The notes: generated by a model not told the origin, from the letters alone. 32,410 nucleotides of DNA from Candidatus Methanovirga australis (GCA_031272765.1 JAISTD010000096.1:1-32410); one strand, 5' to 3'; positions 1 to 9,211 are shown, numbered from the stretch's first letter. Numbers and translations are program-made.

Positions 1-7
1 AAAATTA

Positions 8-637
8 GTGGAAGATAAATTAACATGCTGAACCGTACTAAAAACAGCACTACTCTGATTAGCCCAATTACCAATAAAACTTGAATTCTTTATATCCAAA
101 ACAGGTGAAACAGTCTCTGAAGAATTTTGTGAACTTTCAAGTGAATCCCTACTTAAAATCCTTGAAAGATTATTTCTTGAAGAATTACCTCTAAAAGATA
201 ATGATGAAGACTTCTTAGACTCACTACTATTCACAGGTGATTCTAATGCCAACAAAGCCCCACCTTTATTTAAAGCCATATTATTAGAAAAATTACAATT
301 ATTAATATGAACGGCAGAATCAACAGTCAAAAGACCTCCACCATCACTATCATTACCCTTATTAAAACTAAGACCATCCAAATAAACATTAAGACCAGAA
401 TTAATAAACATTATCCGAGTCTTATACATAGCATCTAAAAACACTTTATCTTGTTTACTTTCCCATTTTTTAATAGTCACACTCTTATTGACAAAAATAG
501 TATCAGTAACATTAAAATCAGACATTAACACAACCGTTCCATGATCAGACACACTATTTAAAGCATGATTAATGCTTTGAACAGGACAACCTGGAGAATT
601 ACCTAAATTACTATCACTCCCATCCTTACTAACATAA
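8..637. repeat. Left copy of 630-bp near-identical direct repeat (adhesin segment)
   Basis: This block aligns with 29071-29703 at roughly 93% by eye, with one 3-base gap and otherwise substitutions. Similarity starts abruptly at the YVSKDG..SNLGNSP module and runs to the left edge of the window. Both copies lie on the minus strand, so they form a direct repeat about 29 kb apart on either side of the mcr/mtr core. Confidence 0.85.
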
Positions 638-1460
638 ATCTTATTAAAAAAATTTGATGAGGAATACATATAATCATCCACAAATATCGAAAAATCAGAA
701 GGAACATTGAAAATATGGCTTTTAGAACCATCAAAAACAAAATTTTCATTATTAAATTGAAGAAAACCATTAAATGAAGGTAAAATATCTACATTGGTAG
801 AACTATCATTCAACACCATATCATACTTTAATTGAGTAGAACCTTTATTTGCTAATTTTACTATATAATGATTATTAGGTAGTGATCCCCTTGAAATACC
901 TGCTTTTGATATGTCATTAGTACCCCACCAATTAAAATCATAATTCCCACTAAAATCATCATTATTAACATTCTTATCACGAGCACCATCAGTATAAGGG
1001 AAAGCAGAATTATCATAAATCCGATTATAATTCACATACCTTCCATTAGAAACACCACCTCCCCAATATGCCTTATTTTTTGTAATATTACAATGATTAA
1101 CAGTACCACCATAAACACCACCACCATCACCAAAGTCGCCACTAAATTTGTTATTCATAATATTACAACTAATCACCGAACCTACATCATTATAAATACC
1201 AGATCCTTTACCTTTATAGCCACTGACATCATTCTGAGATATTACAGTCAGTCACAACACCATTATTATAAACACCACCACCATATCTATCAGCCGTATT
1301 TGCCATGATCATACAGTTAGTCACAAACCCACCATTATTATAAACACCACCACCACTATTTTCCGCACGAACATACCAAGGACTACTAACTTCATTATTT
1401 TGAATAATACAGTCAATAATAGAACCACCATTATTATAAACACCAGCACCATCAGCTCTT

Positions 1461-1626
1461 TCAGCAACATTATTTCTAATAGTACAATTTATAATAGAAC
1501 CACCATCATTATAAACACCAGCACCATAAGCTTTTTTAGATGAAAAATCTGGCTTTTCAGCAACATTATTTTTAATAGTACAATTTATAATAGAACCACC
1601 ATCATTATAAACACCAGCACCAGCAC
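1461..1626 (-). repeat. Two in-frame 96-bp coil repeats inside the adhesin gene
   Basis: A stretch beginning TCAGCAACATTATTT (plus strand) at 1461 recurs at 1557 with almost no change over about 65 bases. The period is 96 bases, or 32 codons, so copy number can change without shifting frame. Each unit encodes one or two beta-helix coils (GAGVYNDGGSIINCTI). Confidence 0.75.
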
Positions 1627-2229
1627 CACCACTTAAATAACCTCCAATTACAGTTATTCCATTAATAACAGCATCAGAAGACAAAACAAATACAGATCCT
1701 TTTTTATTTCCATTAACAATAGGATTAGCACCAGCTTTAGCTTTTATAGTTACATTTTTATTAACTCTAATGTTCCATTCATTGTAAACCCTATCCTCTA
1801 ATTCAATAACATCACCAGGATTAGCATTATCAACCATTTCTTGAATAGTAGTTCCACTTGCAGCAATATTATTAACAGAAGAAGAATTATTTGCATTTGA
1901 AACATTACCCTCATCAAAAACTGAGGATAAAGATGAAACCATTGAAAACAAATCACCACTAAACCTTCCAACACTACTTAAATCATAAGCATCAATAGCA
2001 TTACAAGGCACCATACTTGAAAGCATAATCACAATTAAAAAAATACTTAAAAATCTCTTCATAAAACCCACATCACAAAATTTATTATCACATATCAAAA
2101 AAATGGAAAAACTAACACCATGAAACTCATTTCAAAATCATCGAACAAAAATCATATACAACCTATCAAAAATCACGAGCTTGTAAATTTTTGTGGAGTT
2201 TTTTCAATTTTAATGCTTATTTAATTATA

Positions 2230-2325
2230 AAATTTTTTATTATAGTCCTTGATATTAATAATTTAATTAATAAATTTTTTATTATAGTCCTTGATATTAA
2301 TAATTTAATTAATAAATTTTTTATA
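2230..2325. repeat. Tandem 42-bp repeat, about 2.3 copies
   Basis: The unit containing TATAGTCCTTGATATTAATA occurs at 2241 and again at 2283, a 42-bp period, followed by a partial third copy ending near 2325. The motif TATAGTCCTTGA reappears inverted at 2486-2497, so the tandem may be a duplicated end of the MITE-like element. Confidence 0.75.
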
Positions 2326-2497
2326 TAATCTTCTGTTATTAAAAATATCATTTAAAGCCTGCCTTATTTCATTATTAAATAATTTAAAATTAACTATATC
2401 AATAAATACACTATTTAATTAAATAAAACTTAAAATAAAATAATATTATATTTATTTAAAAATTCCATTACTTAAAAAAATTATGTCAAGGACTATA
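2283..2497. mobile_element. MITE-like segment with 12-bp terminal inverted repeats
   Basis: The left end reads TATAGTCCTTGATATTA and the right end, reverse complemented, reads TATAGTCCTTGACATAA: 12 perfect bases and 15 of 17 overall. The interior is about 190 bp, AT-rich and has no coding frame. A TA could be the target duplication if the repeats are taken as TAGTCCTTGA. The structure is seen directly; that it is a non-autonomous transposon is inference, since no transposase with these ends is in the window. Confidence 0.4.
2342..2493. repeat. 152-bp direct repeat, copy 1
   Basis: This stretch matches 2634-2785 at a constant offset of 292 bases with only three differences that I can find. 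It lies inside the MITE-like segment and contains its right inverted repeat. No open frame is visible. Confidence 0.85.
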
Positions 2498-2633
2498 TTG
2501 AAAATTTATTTTTCAATTTAGAAGAATTAATTCTTCGTTTTATAATTTAGAAAAACGAATATATAAAGACATCGATATTATATTCTATTGTTGAAAATTT
2601 ATTTTCAATTTAGAAGAATTTATTCTCTGTTTG

Positions 2634-2785
2634 AAAATATCATTTAAAACATGCCTTATTTCATTATTAAATAATTTAAAATTAACTATATCAATAAATA
2701 CACTATTTAATTAAATAAAACTTAAAATAAAATAATATTATATTTATTTAAAAAGTCCATTACTTAAAAAAATTATGTCAAGGAT
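2634..2785. repeat. 152-bp direct repeat, copy 2
   Basis: Second copy of 2342-2493, 149 of 152 bases the same. It ends TTATGTCAAGGA followed by TTATTATAA, a diverged form of the right inverted repeat. Between the copies, a shorter repeat (GAAAATTTATTTTCAATT and neighbours) occurs near 2499 and 2590. The rest of 2063-2989 is AT-rich with nothing else I can name. Confidence 0.85.
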
Positions 2786-2989
2786 TATTATAAAATTTTC
2801 AATGCTTAAAAAAAATAAGAAGATTAATTTGTTGAAAATTTAAATAAAAGGTGTGTGAATGTTTTTGAGTAATTGTAGAAAAAATAAATAGGAGAATATT
2901 TTAAAATAAGAAACTAAAATTTAGTAATTGAAAATAAATAAAAATATTTAAAATTTATAAATATGACATTCGAGTCTTAAATATTGGAA

Positions 2990-4450
2990 TTATCTTTTTT
3001 GTAAATTAACTCTTTCAGTCAATATACATCGTTTTCCTTGACTTCCACCGATTGGTGCTTTAGGAGTTCCCATTGAATTCATACATCTCGCCATAATAGC
3101 TGTTCCTAAAGCTAAACCATCAGAGACGAACACAACATCTTTGAATTTATCTTTAACAAGATCAAGAATTAATTCTGGCTTTTTACCTGTGATTCCTGCT
3201 CTTCCTGTGATTCCAAGTACAGAACCTTCAGATATTATATCTTCTTTAAATGCAACATCAAGAACTCTTTCCACTATTAAAGCTGTTACATGATCCATTG
3301 TAGCAAATAATGTAGGTAAACCTGATTCTTCATAAAGTTCTCCACCTAAGTCCATAAGATCTTGAAGTTTATCACCATTGAATCCAACATCACACCCTAT
3401 TAATGTTGTTCCTGCAGTTTCAGCTGCAATAGGATCTAAAGGAACAGTTCCAAATTTATTAACATCCATTGGAACTTTTTTAATATCTATTAACTTATGA
3501 ACCTTATCAGCATCTGATTTGGCCTTCTTCCAATTAGCTTTTTTAAGCATGTTTTTAGAATATAAATCTATCGCTGCTCCACCATCTTTATCAACTTTTC
3601 CTGAACCTTTAACAATTGAATCAGCTATTACTCCTGCTAAACCTAAGAAATTCCCAACTGTATTTGCATATGGTTCAGCATTGTTCACTACTCTTCCAGC
3701 TAATGTTGAACCAAAATCTATGGAAACACAAGGATTTCTGTAATCTACTTCAGTCCATTTTGCACCAAGTTTTATGCCTGCAGTTACAAGTTCACCTTCC
3801 ATTTCATTAGCAACAACTTCTTTTCCTTTTGGTGGTAGAACACTGACAACAGCACCATCAAACATGACCATATCCAATAAAGAATAATCTCTAATTCTTT
3901 TTGGTAATGAATTTGTAGACATTGCTGGAGCCATTTTACTTGGAGGAATGCCAGCATCTAAACATCCATTAGCTAAAGCAATTATCAGTTTTCCTACTTC
4001 TTCTGTAGTTTTAAATCCTGCTGTTACACCCGTTGACCTAACGACAAAATCTAAATTCTCATCAACATCAATATTAGCGGTTTTTAAACAGTGATTGATT
4101 GTATCTTTAACCATTTCAGATACTGACTCTTTTGTTAATTCAATACCCCAAACAGTTTTACCAAAAACTTCTTCTCCTTCTTTAGGTGGGCGTATATCCC
4201 TGGTCATTTTAACTGTTTTATTAATTATATAACTATGGCTCGTATTTAAGTTAGTTGCAATAATAATACATTTTGTAGTTGTGTTTCCAAGTTCAACTGA
4301 TGCTGAAATATAGTAAACATCAGGTTTCATTGCATAACCTGCTCCTACAGTTTTAGATGCAAACCCAGAGGTTAAAACATCTGAAATTTTCTTGTATTTG
4401 CTTTCTGCAATTATTGGTTTAGTTCCAAAAAATTTTTTAAGTAAAGACAT
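2990..4450 (-). CDS. Methanogenesis marker protein 14
   Basis: This 486-aa protein matches the methanogenesis marker 14 family, a conserved protein of methanogens whose biochemical role is not settled. The sequence shows sugar-kinase/activase (ASKHA)-like features: ELGNTTTKCIII near residue 50, SIDFGSTLAGRVV near 245 and a C-terminal GITGRAGITG stretch. These resemble phosphate- and nucleotide-binding loops of acyl-CoA dehydratase activators, so an ATP-dependent activation or maturation role is possible but is inference. The ORF-track start is a GTG at 4459; I prefer the ATG at 4450 because GTGATT immediately upstream is a good archaeal ribosome binding site. The gene is in the same orientation as mcr and mtr, separated from them by the exchanger/USP genes. 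Length is normal and no damage is visible. Confidence 0.85.
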   Translation of the reverse strand: MSLLKKFFGTKPIIAESKYKKISDVLTSGFASKTVGAGYAMKPDVYYISASVELGNTTTKCIIIATNLNTSHSYIINKTVKMTRDIRPPKEGEEVFGKTVWGIELTKESVSEMVKDTINHCLKTANIDVDENLDFVVRSTGVTAGFKTTEEVGKLIIALANGCLDAGIPPSKMAPAMSTNSLPKRIRDYSLLDMVMFDGAVVSVLPPKGKEVVANEMEGELVTAGIKLGAKWTEVDYRNPCVSIDFGSTLAGRVVNNAEPYANTVGNFLGLAGVIADSIVKGSGKVDKDGGAAIDLYSKNMLKKANWKKAKSDADKVHKLIDIKKVPMDVNKFGTVPLDPIAAETAGTTLIGCDVGFNGDKLQDLMDLGGELYEESGLPTLFATMDHVTALIVERVLDVAFKEDIISEGSVLGITGRAGITGKKPELILDLVKDKFKDVVFVSDGLALGTAIMARCMNSMGTPKAPIGGSQGKRCILTERVNLQKR

Positions 4451-5154
4451 TTTAATCACTATTTTTAATATTTACATTAGTTTACTTATCATTTACTATT
4501 TTTCAAGTTATATCTTCAAATTGTTAAATTTTTAATTTTAATAAGAAGTTGAAATTGATTATTTTAAAAAATTGAATAAAATATACATTTTATTATGCTG
4601 TAAGACAAAGTTTCCTACATTTTAATAACTTTTTCACTTAAAACTTTTTTATTTTATAATTTAGAAAAACAAAGTTTTTTTTTTCAATTTTTAGATAAAA
4701 TATTTTTACTTTTATATGCTTTAAAAGAATTTTTTGTAATTTATAATTTAAATTAAAATATCTTACTTATGATAAATTATATTATATTTCATTAATTACA
4801 AAATATATTTTAAAAATCTTTAAATCTCTCCAACTGTTTCTGTATTGTTTGTATTATATAATATTTGTTAAACACTCACCAACTAAAACAGTGACGAGTT
4901 TACCCGTGTTTTCAAAAATTTCTTTAATAGATTTAGAAAAATTATAACTTAGAGGTAAGTTAGCATTTTAGTTTATATTAAACTTAATAATTAACTTTTC
5001 AAAATCAGATACATTAAGAGATAAATTGCTTTAGTATTCATTTTTCAAAAACTCTTTTTCAATAATATTAATTATATTTTTTTCTTTAAATACAATTTTT
5101 GATTTTTAGATAGTCTATTATAAATCTCTAAGAATCCATTAGACTAAATTAGTA
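4451..5154. other. Intergenic region with one decayed reading frame
   Basis: About 700 AT-rich bases. The only notable content is the possible minus-strand gene remnant at 4854-5096. No RNA gene, hairpin terminator or insertion sequence is evident in the rest. Confidence 0.5.
4854..5096 (-). pseudogene. Possible decayed ORF of unknown function
   Basis: One minus-strand frame reads IVFKEKNIINIIEKEFLKNEY, stop, SNLSLNVSDFEKLIIKF, stop, then SYNFSKSIKEIFENTGKL and VTVLVGECLTNII before a final stop. Amino-acid composition and the clean 81-codon phase, with only two internal stops, look like a mutated coding sequence rather than random AT-rich DNA. I do not recognise the family. It lies just downstream of the broken exchanger gene. 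Confidence 0.3.
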
Positions 5155-6239
5155 TCAACTAAAAAATTGAGTATCATGAAATCCTAATGTTGGAATAATA
5201 GTAATTCTTACAACCGCATAAATTAAATAAATTAACAAAAATAATATACCCCAAGATCGTGTTAATTTAAGTCCATTGGATTTTATCAAGAGTAATACAA
5301 ATGCTATAATCCCTATCATTACTGGAAGATCAAATATAATGGATTCAAATTCAATTGGAACTTTAACAAATAATGCAGGTATTCCAATACCAACCAGTAT
5401 ATTAAACACACAACTTCCAAATACAGTTCCTAACGAAAAGTCATGTAGTCCTTTTATAGTGGAACTTAATGTTACAAACAATTCAGGAATAGTTGTAAAT
5501 AATGATAAGACAAAAAGTCCCATTATAATCTCTGGAATGTTGAAATATTCTCCAAAATTTTCAACAGACCAGACTAAAGCTTTGCAACCAATAGATAAAC
5601 CAATAATATATATTATTGGGAAGAAAAGATTTCTTAAATTTAATTTTTTAGAAACATTTTCATTATTAATATGAAGATTATTTGTTTTTAACTCTTCATC
5701 ATATTCAATTGGAGTTTTATTTTCACTTTTAATTAAATCATTGTTTGTTCTATTGGAATTTGGATTTTTTTCATTTTTAATTAAAATTTTTAAATAATAA
5801 ATATAAGTTAAAATCATTACAAAAGAAGCAATGAAAGAAATTGTCTTATCTGAAAAGAAATATCCATAAATTATAAAAACAAAGAATATTGAACCTGCAA
5901 TAAATGCCATAAAGCCATCTCTATTGACAGATATTTCATCTGATTTAATGAAACCAGCGATTAAGGATGTTAAACCAAGAATCCCAAGAACATTCCAAAT
6001 ATTTGCACCAACAACAATACCAACTCCTAACTCTGGTTCACCTTGTAAAGAAGCCACAAGTGCAGAACCAAATTCTGGTAAAGAAGTCCCTATAGCTGAT
6101 GCTGTAACACCCAATATAATTGGGATATGCCCATTATTTTTCCTATTGTAACAACATTATCTACAAATCTATCAGCTGATACTAAAATGATAACAATAGA
6201 CATGATAAATACAATGAACCATATTAATAAATCCAACAT
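5155..6239 (-). pseudogene. CaCA-family Na+/Ca2+-type exchanger with one-base frameshift
   Basis: Calcium/cation antiporters move Ca2+ or related cations across the membrane against Na+ or H+. The ORF track begins at an internal codon (6114), but the preceding DNA encodes the missing N-terminus: ATG at 6239, then MLDLLIWFIVFIMSIVIILV to IMGISQ, matching the start of the neighbouring paralogue. One A is missing at about 6120: CAA-TTA-TAT replaces CAA-ATT-ATA. The first alpha repeat (GTSLPEFGSAL ... GANIWNV) and the second (TTIPELFVTLSS ... GSCVFNI) are otherwise present, with about ten membrane segments and a hydrophilic Asn/Glu/Lys-rich central loop. The second repeat has FTTIPE where the paralogue has GTSIPE. 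If the base is truly missing the protein is dead or needs recoding or an internal start; a sequencing error is also possible. Confidence 0.8.
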
Positions 6240-6300
6240 TTACATACCCCAACCTATGTCATCTAATTACTAACGTACTATATGTTTTTGTATTAATGAT

Positions 6301-6741
6301 TTAATCATCATTAACAGTTCTTACTAAAAATACATCACATGGAGCATGATGCACCACCTTTTCAGATACGCTACCTAAAAGATGCTTATCAACAATACTT
6401 TTCCCAGAACCTAAAATTATCATTTGAACTTTATTTTCCTTTGCAAAATTAACAATTACTTCATAAGGACTTCCTTTTTTTAAAATTTTTTTAAGAGATA
6501 TGTTTGGATTATTTTTTAAGTCCAACAATTCCTCAAACTTATCTAAAAAATATCCTCCCTTTAATTTAAGTTCTTCAATCATTTCCTCTTTCACAGCATT
6601 TGGAGTTAGAAAAGGAACAGAATCATCAACCACATATAATGCAATAATTTCAACATCTCTGTCATCAACAAACTTCAGAGTATGATCCATTAATTGATGA
6701 ATATATTTGCCCATTGTAGGAATCAAAATTTTATTATACAT
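6301..6741 (-). CDS. Universal stress protein (UspA family)
   Basis: This 146-aa single-domain cytoplasmic protein has the UspA fold pattern: YNKILIPT at the N-terminus, an ALYVVDD strand, KKGSPYEVIVNFAKENK near residue 90 and MIILGSGKSIVDKHLLGS at the end. The ATP-binding motif in the family is G-x2-G-x9-G(S/T). Here the first spacing reads G-x-G-x9-GS, one residue short, so nucleotide binding may be altered. The start ATG at 6741 has GGTGTT six bases upstream. The gene sits between two CaCA exchangers on the same strand (160 bp after one, 61 bp before the other), which suggests a joint role in ion or stress homeostasis. That role is inference; USPs often accompany transporters and can regulate them. 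Confidence 0.88.
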   Translation of the reverse strand: MYNKILIPTMGKYIHQLMDHTLKFVDDRDVEIIALYVVDDSVPFLTPNAVKEEMIEELKLKGGYFLDKFEELLDLKNNPNISLKKILKKGSPYEVIVNFAKENKVQMIILGSGKSIVDKHLLGSVSEKVVHHAPCDVFLVRTVNDD

Positions 6742-6901
6742 AATAACACCATTTTAATTATATGATAATTAGATAGTTAGAATTTAATATAATTTATATA
6801 TTAATTAAACATTATAAAACTAGTAAATATAAACACTCAATTTGAATTATTATCATATACTAATGAATTCAATGAAATTAAGTTAAATTATTAAAAAAAG
6901 A

Positions 6902-7987
6902 TTATAATCCTCCTAAAAAGAAAATTCTTATATAAGCATACACAACATACACTCCAATGAGAAACAAACCAGAAATTCTATTAAGTTTCATATTATTCCA
7001 TTTAAATAGAAGAATAGCCAAAGCTGTAATCAATATCATTACTGGAGTATCAAAATATAATGAAAGTGTTTCAACATTAATCTGACTAAAAAAAGATAGA
7101 AGACCGATCGGTATCAAAATATTAAAAGTAACACTACCAAATATTGTTCCTAAAGATAAATCATGAAGACCTTTCATAGCTGAAGACAATGTCACAACTA
7201 ACTCAGGTATGCTCGTACCTATAGATAATGTAAATAAAGCCATAATAGTCTCAGGAATACCGATAATATGAGACAAATGAGTTGCACTATCAATTAATAG
7301 ATCACAAGCAACACCTAATGCTAATACAGATACAATCACTAAAATAATATTCTTTGACTTAATTTTTTCTTTTTCAAGAGGATTATTATTGGTCAATGAT
7401 GAATCAAGAATAATGTCCTGTCTTTCACCTACTCTTTCAGTAGCCTCTTTTTTGAAACTATTTAAATCTTCTTTTTGATCTTTAAGTAAAATTTTAAAGT
7501 AATATAAATAAAATAATACCATCACTAATGATCCAAAAATAATAGGTATACTACAAGATATAACACCAATCACATTATTAGATAAAAGTGAGGGATTTGT
7601 GAATTTAACAGATAGTATCATGACGAATAATAACAGTATTCCTGTAACAACAGCTACCACACCATCACGATTCAAAGACTTCTTATCCGCCTTAACAAAG
7701 CCTGTTACTGCAGCAGTAATACCAAATATTCCAGCCACATTCCAGATATTAGATCCAACAACTATTCCAACACCCATATTAGAACTATGATTTAAAATCG
7801 CCAATAAAGCTGAACCGAACTCAGGTAAAGAAGTTCCAATTGCTGCAGCAGTGACCCCTAATAATATTTGGGATACTCCGAAAACAGCCCCAATTAAAGA
7901 AATATTTTCAATAAAAACATCTGCTGATTTAATAACAATTATTAAAGATATAATAAGAATTATCACATTGATTACAACATCCAACAA
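6902..7987 (-). CDS. CaCA-family Na+/Ca2+-type cation exchanger, intact
   Basis: This 361-aa integral membrane protein is the intact paralogue of the broken exchanger downstream. It has the two alpha repeats of the family: AAIGTSLPEFGSAL with GIVVGSNIWNV at about residues 49-85, and SIGTSIPELVVTLSS with LGTIFGSVTFNI at about 255-290. The acidic residue in each GTS-x-PE lies in the ion-binding site of characterised relatives. A charged loop near residues 170-205 separates two sets of about five helices. The start is TTG at 7987, nine bases after GGAG, and it aligns with the ATG of the paralogue. The gene begins 266 bp after mtrH, beyond a terminator, so it probably has its own promoter. The transported ion cannot be read from the sequence. 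Confidence 0.9.
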   Translation of the reverse strand: MLDVVINVIILIISLIIVIKSADVFIENISLIGAVFGVSQILLGVTAAAIGTSLPEFGSALLAILNHSSNMGVGIVVGSNIWNVAGIFGITAAVTGFVKADKKSLNRDGVVAVVTGILLLFVMILSVKFTNPSLLSNNVIGVISCSIPIIFGSLVMVLFYLYYFKILLKDQKEDLNSFKKEATERVGERQDIILDSSLTNNNPLEKEKIKSKNIILVIVSVLALGVACDLLIDSATHLSHIIGIPETIMALFTLSIGTSIPELVVTLSSAMKGLHDLSLGTIFGSVTFNILIPIGLLSFFSQINVETLSLYFDTPVMILITALAILLFKWNNMKLNRISGLFLIGVYVVYAYIRIFFLGGL

Positions 7988-8149
7988 AAAAAAGAACTCC
8001 TTAAGTAATTATTAATTAATAGTGATATTATTAATAAAAAAATGAATATTTTTTAACAACTTATCCTATTTACAATTTCTTTATTAATATAGTTATTGGA
8101 ATTTATCAAAAAATATGATATCTAATCTATGAACTCATTGAAAGTAAAA

Positions 8150-8213
8150 ATAAGAATAAAAAAAAACTAAAAATAAAAAAATGAGTTAGATGAAATAAAA
8201 ATTAACATCTAAC
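8150..8213 (-). terminator. Putative mtr operon terminator
   Basis: On the minus strand after mtrH there is a hairpin with perfect 8-bp arms GTTAGATG and CATCTAAC (8206-8213 and 8185-8192) and a 13-base loop, followed by a long T-rich run down to about 8150. This fits a transcription stop for the mtr operon. Confidence 0.6.
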
Positions 8214-8253
8214 CCTATTAACCATCCAAACTTAATTGAAAAAAAATAGCTAT

Positions 8254-9186
8254 TTAAAGCATAACATTTATTGGATGATCTTCTACAGGTTCAGTACCTA
8301 TATCTTTAGCTGCTTCAGCTAAGAATATATCTGCCATAGCACAAGCAGGAAATGCAATTTTAGCATTTTCAATAGGACCAAAAAGTACGAAATCTCCGCC
8401 AGCCATCTGTTGAACAATGTTTGAACCAATATCACAAACAGGCCATGCCTCTTTGTTTTCCTTTTTGTAAGTTCTTAACCAATCCCATGCAGAAGGTACA
8501 TTGTGAATACCAGAACCAACTGGTAATCCCCATTTACTCTTAACTGCAAATGAAGTTCTAACAGCTACTCCTGCACCTTGACCAAGAGGGGTTACAGCAG
8601 TATCCATTAAAGGTTTGGTAATACCACAAGACTCAGCTAATGGAAGTAAACCTTGATCGATTGTTCCATCACCAGTTTCCCATATGCCAATTTTACCTTC
8701 AACAGTAGGATTCATTGGGTTAAAACCTAAAACAATAGATGCAGTTAATGCAGATTCTTTAACTGCTTCAATTTCATCTGCTTCTGCCGCCATGTTAATA
8801 GAGTTATAAATACCTCTTTCTTCCAAACCAGCTTCAGAAACATATTTAGCACCAGCAACTCTTGCAGCACCAGAAGTAGAATCTATAAGGAAAGGGGCAT
8901 CAGTGAAATCACCTACAAACTCCAAATATTTAACTAAAGCTTCTTCTGTTTGACCAAAAACTTGAACTAAACATGGATTTTTAGTCACATCAGACATTTC
9001 TTCCATTGCTTTTATTCTTGATTCCGCAGCATCTTTATCAAAAACACCTGCTTTTTCATCACTAATAATATTATGTCCACCATAAAAAATGGTTCCTGCT
9101 AAAACTGTTGGATATTCACCTGGCTGACCCCCAATTTTCACACCAGCAATATCTAAAATTTCTTGTTCTTTATCAAATCTAAACAT
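8254..9186 (-). CDS. mtrH: Tetrahydromethanopterin S-methyltransferase subunit H
   Basis: MtrH (310 aa) is the soluble subunit of the Mtr complex that takes the methyl group from methyl-tetrahydromethanopterin and passes it to the corrinoid on MtrA. The sequence matches the family along its full length: MFRFDKEQEILDIAGVKIGG at the start, FLIDSTSGAARVAGAKYVSE in the middle and GPIENAKIAFPACAMADIFL near the end, without membrane segments. It is a TIM-barrel methyltransferase-like protein. The ATG at 9186 follows GGAGGT by a suitable distance. It is the last gene of the mtr operon, 25 bp after mtrG, and is followed by a hairpin terminator. Confidence 0.97.
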   Translation of the reverse strand: MFRFDKEQEILDIAGVKIGGQPGEYPTVLAGTIFYGGHNIISDEKAGVFDKDAAESRIKAMEEMSDVTKNPCLVQVFGQTEEALVKYLEFVGDFTDAPFLIDSTSGAARVAGAKYVSEAGLEERGIYNSINMAAEADEIEAVKESALTASIVLGFNPMNPTVEGKIGIWETGDGTIDQGLLPLAESCGITKPLMDTAVTPLGQGAGVAVRTSFAVKSKWGLPVGSGIHNVPSAWDWLRTYKKENKEAWPVCDIGSNIVQQMAGGDFVLFGPIENAKIAFPACAMADIFLAEAAKDIGTEPVEDHPINVML

Positions 9187-9211
9187 TTATAAAAACCTCC
9201 ACCTTAGAGCT

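Larger units (their letters stand above)
1..2062 (-). pseudogene. Adhesin-like beta-helix surface protein, frameshifted, 3' end outside window
   Basis: The likely start is the ATG at 2062 (MKRFLSIF...), because it begins a clean signal peptide ending near MVPCNA; the ORF-track start 12 codons upstream is less likely. Residues about 60-280 are parallel beta-helix coils with repeated GAGVYNDGGSIINC-type units. The frame stops at a TGA at 1229-1231. Reading one base over from about 1239 restores SQNDVSGYKGKG and stays open to base 1, through GGGVYGGTVNHCNIT, an FNWWG motif and a second helix domain beginning YVSKDGSDSNLGNSP. One base therefore appears to be missing near 1236-1241. The last 630 bases are about 93% identical to part of the 1132-aa adhesin gene on the right. 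The family is known as adhesin-like proteins in gut Methanobrevibacter; binding to cells or polysaccharide is inference. The break could be decay, phase variation or a sequencing error. Confidence 0.8.

Noticed and set aside
4860-4920. Possible tRNA
   Set aside because: Slightly higher GC, but no cloverleaf arms or TTC-type loop; it reads better as decayed coding sequence.
5276-5674. Plus-strand ORF of 132 aa
   Set aside because: Antisense shadow of the exchanger alpha-repeat region.
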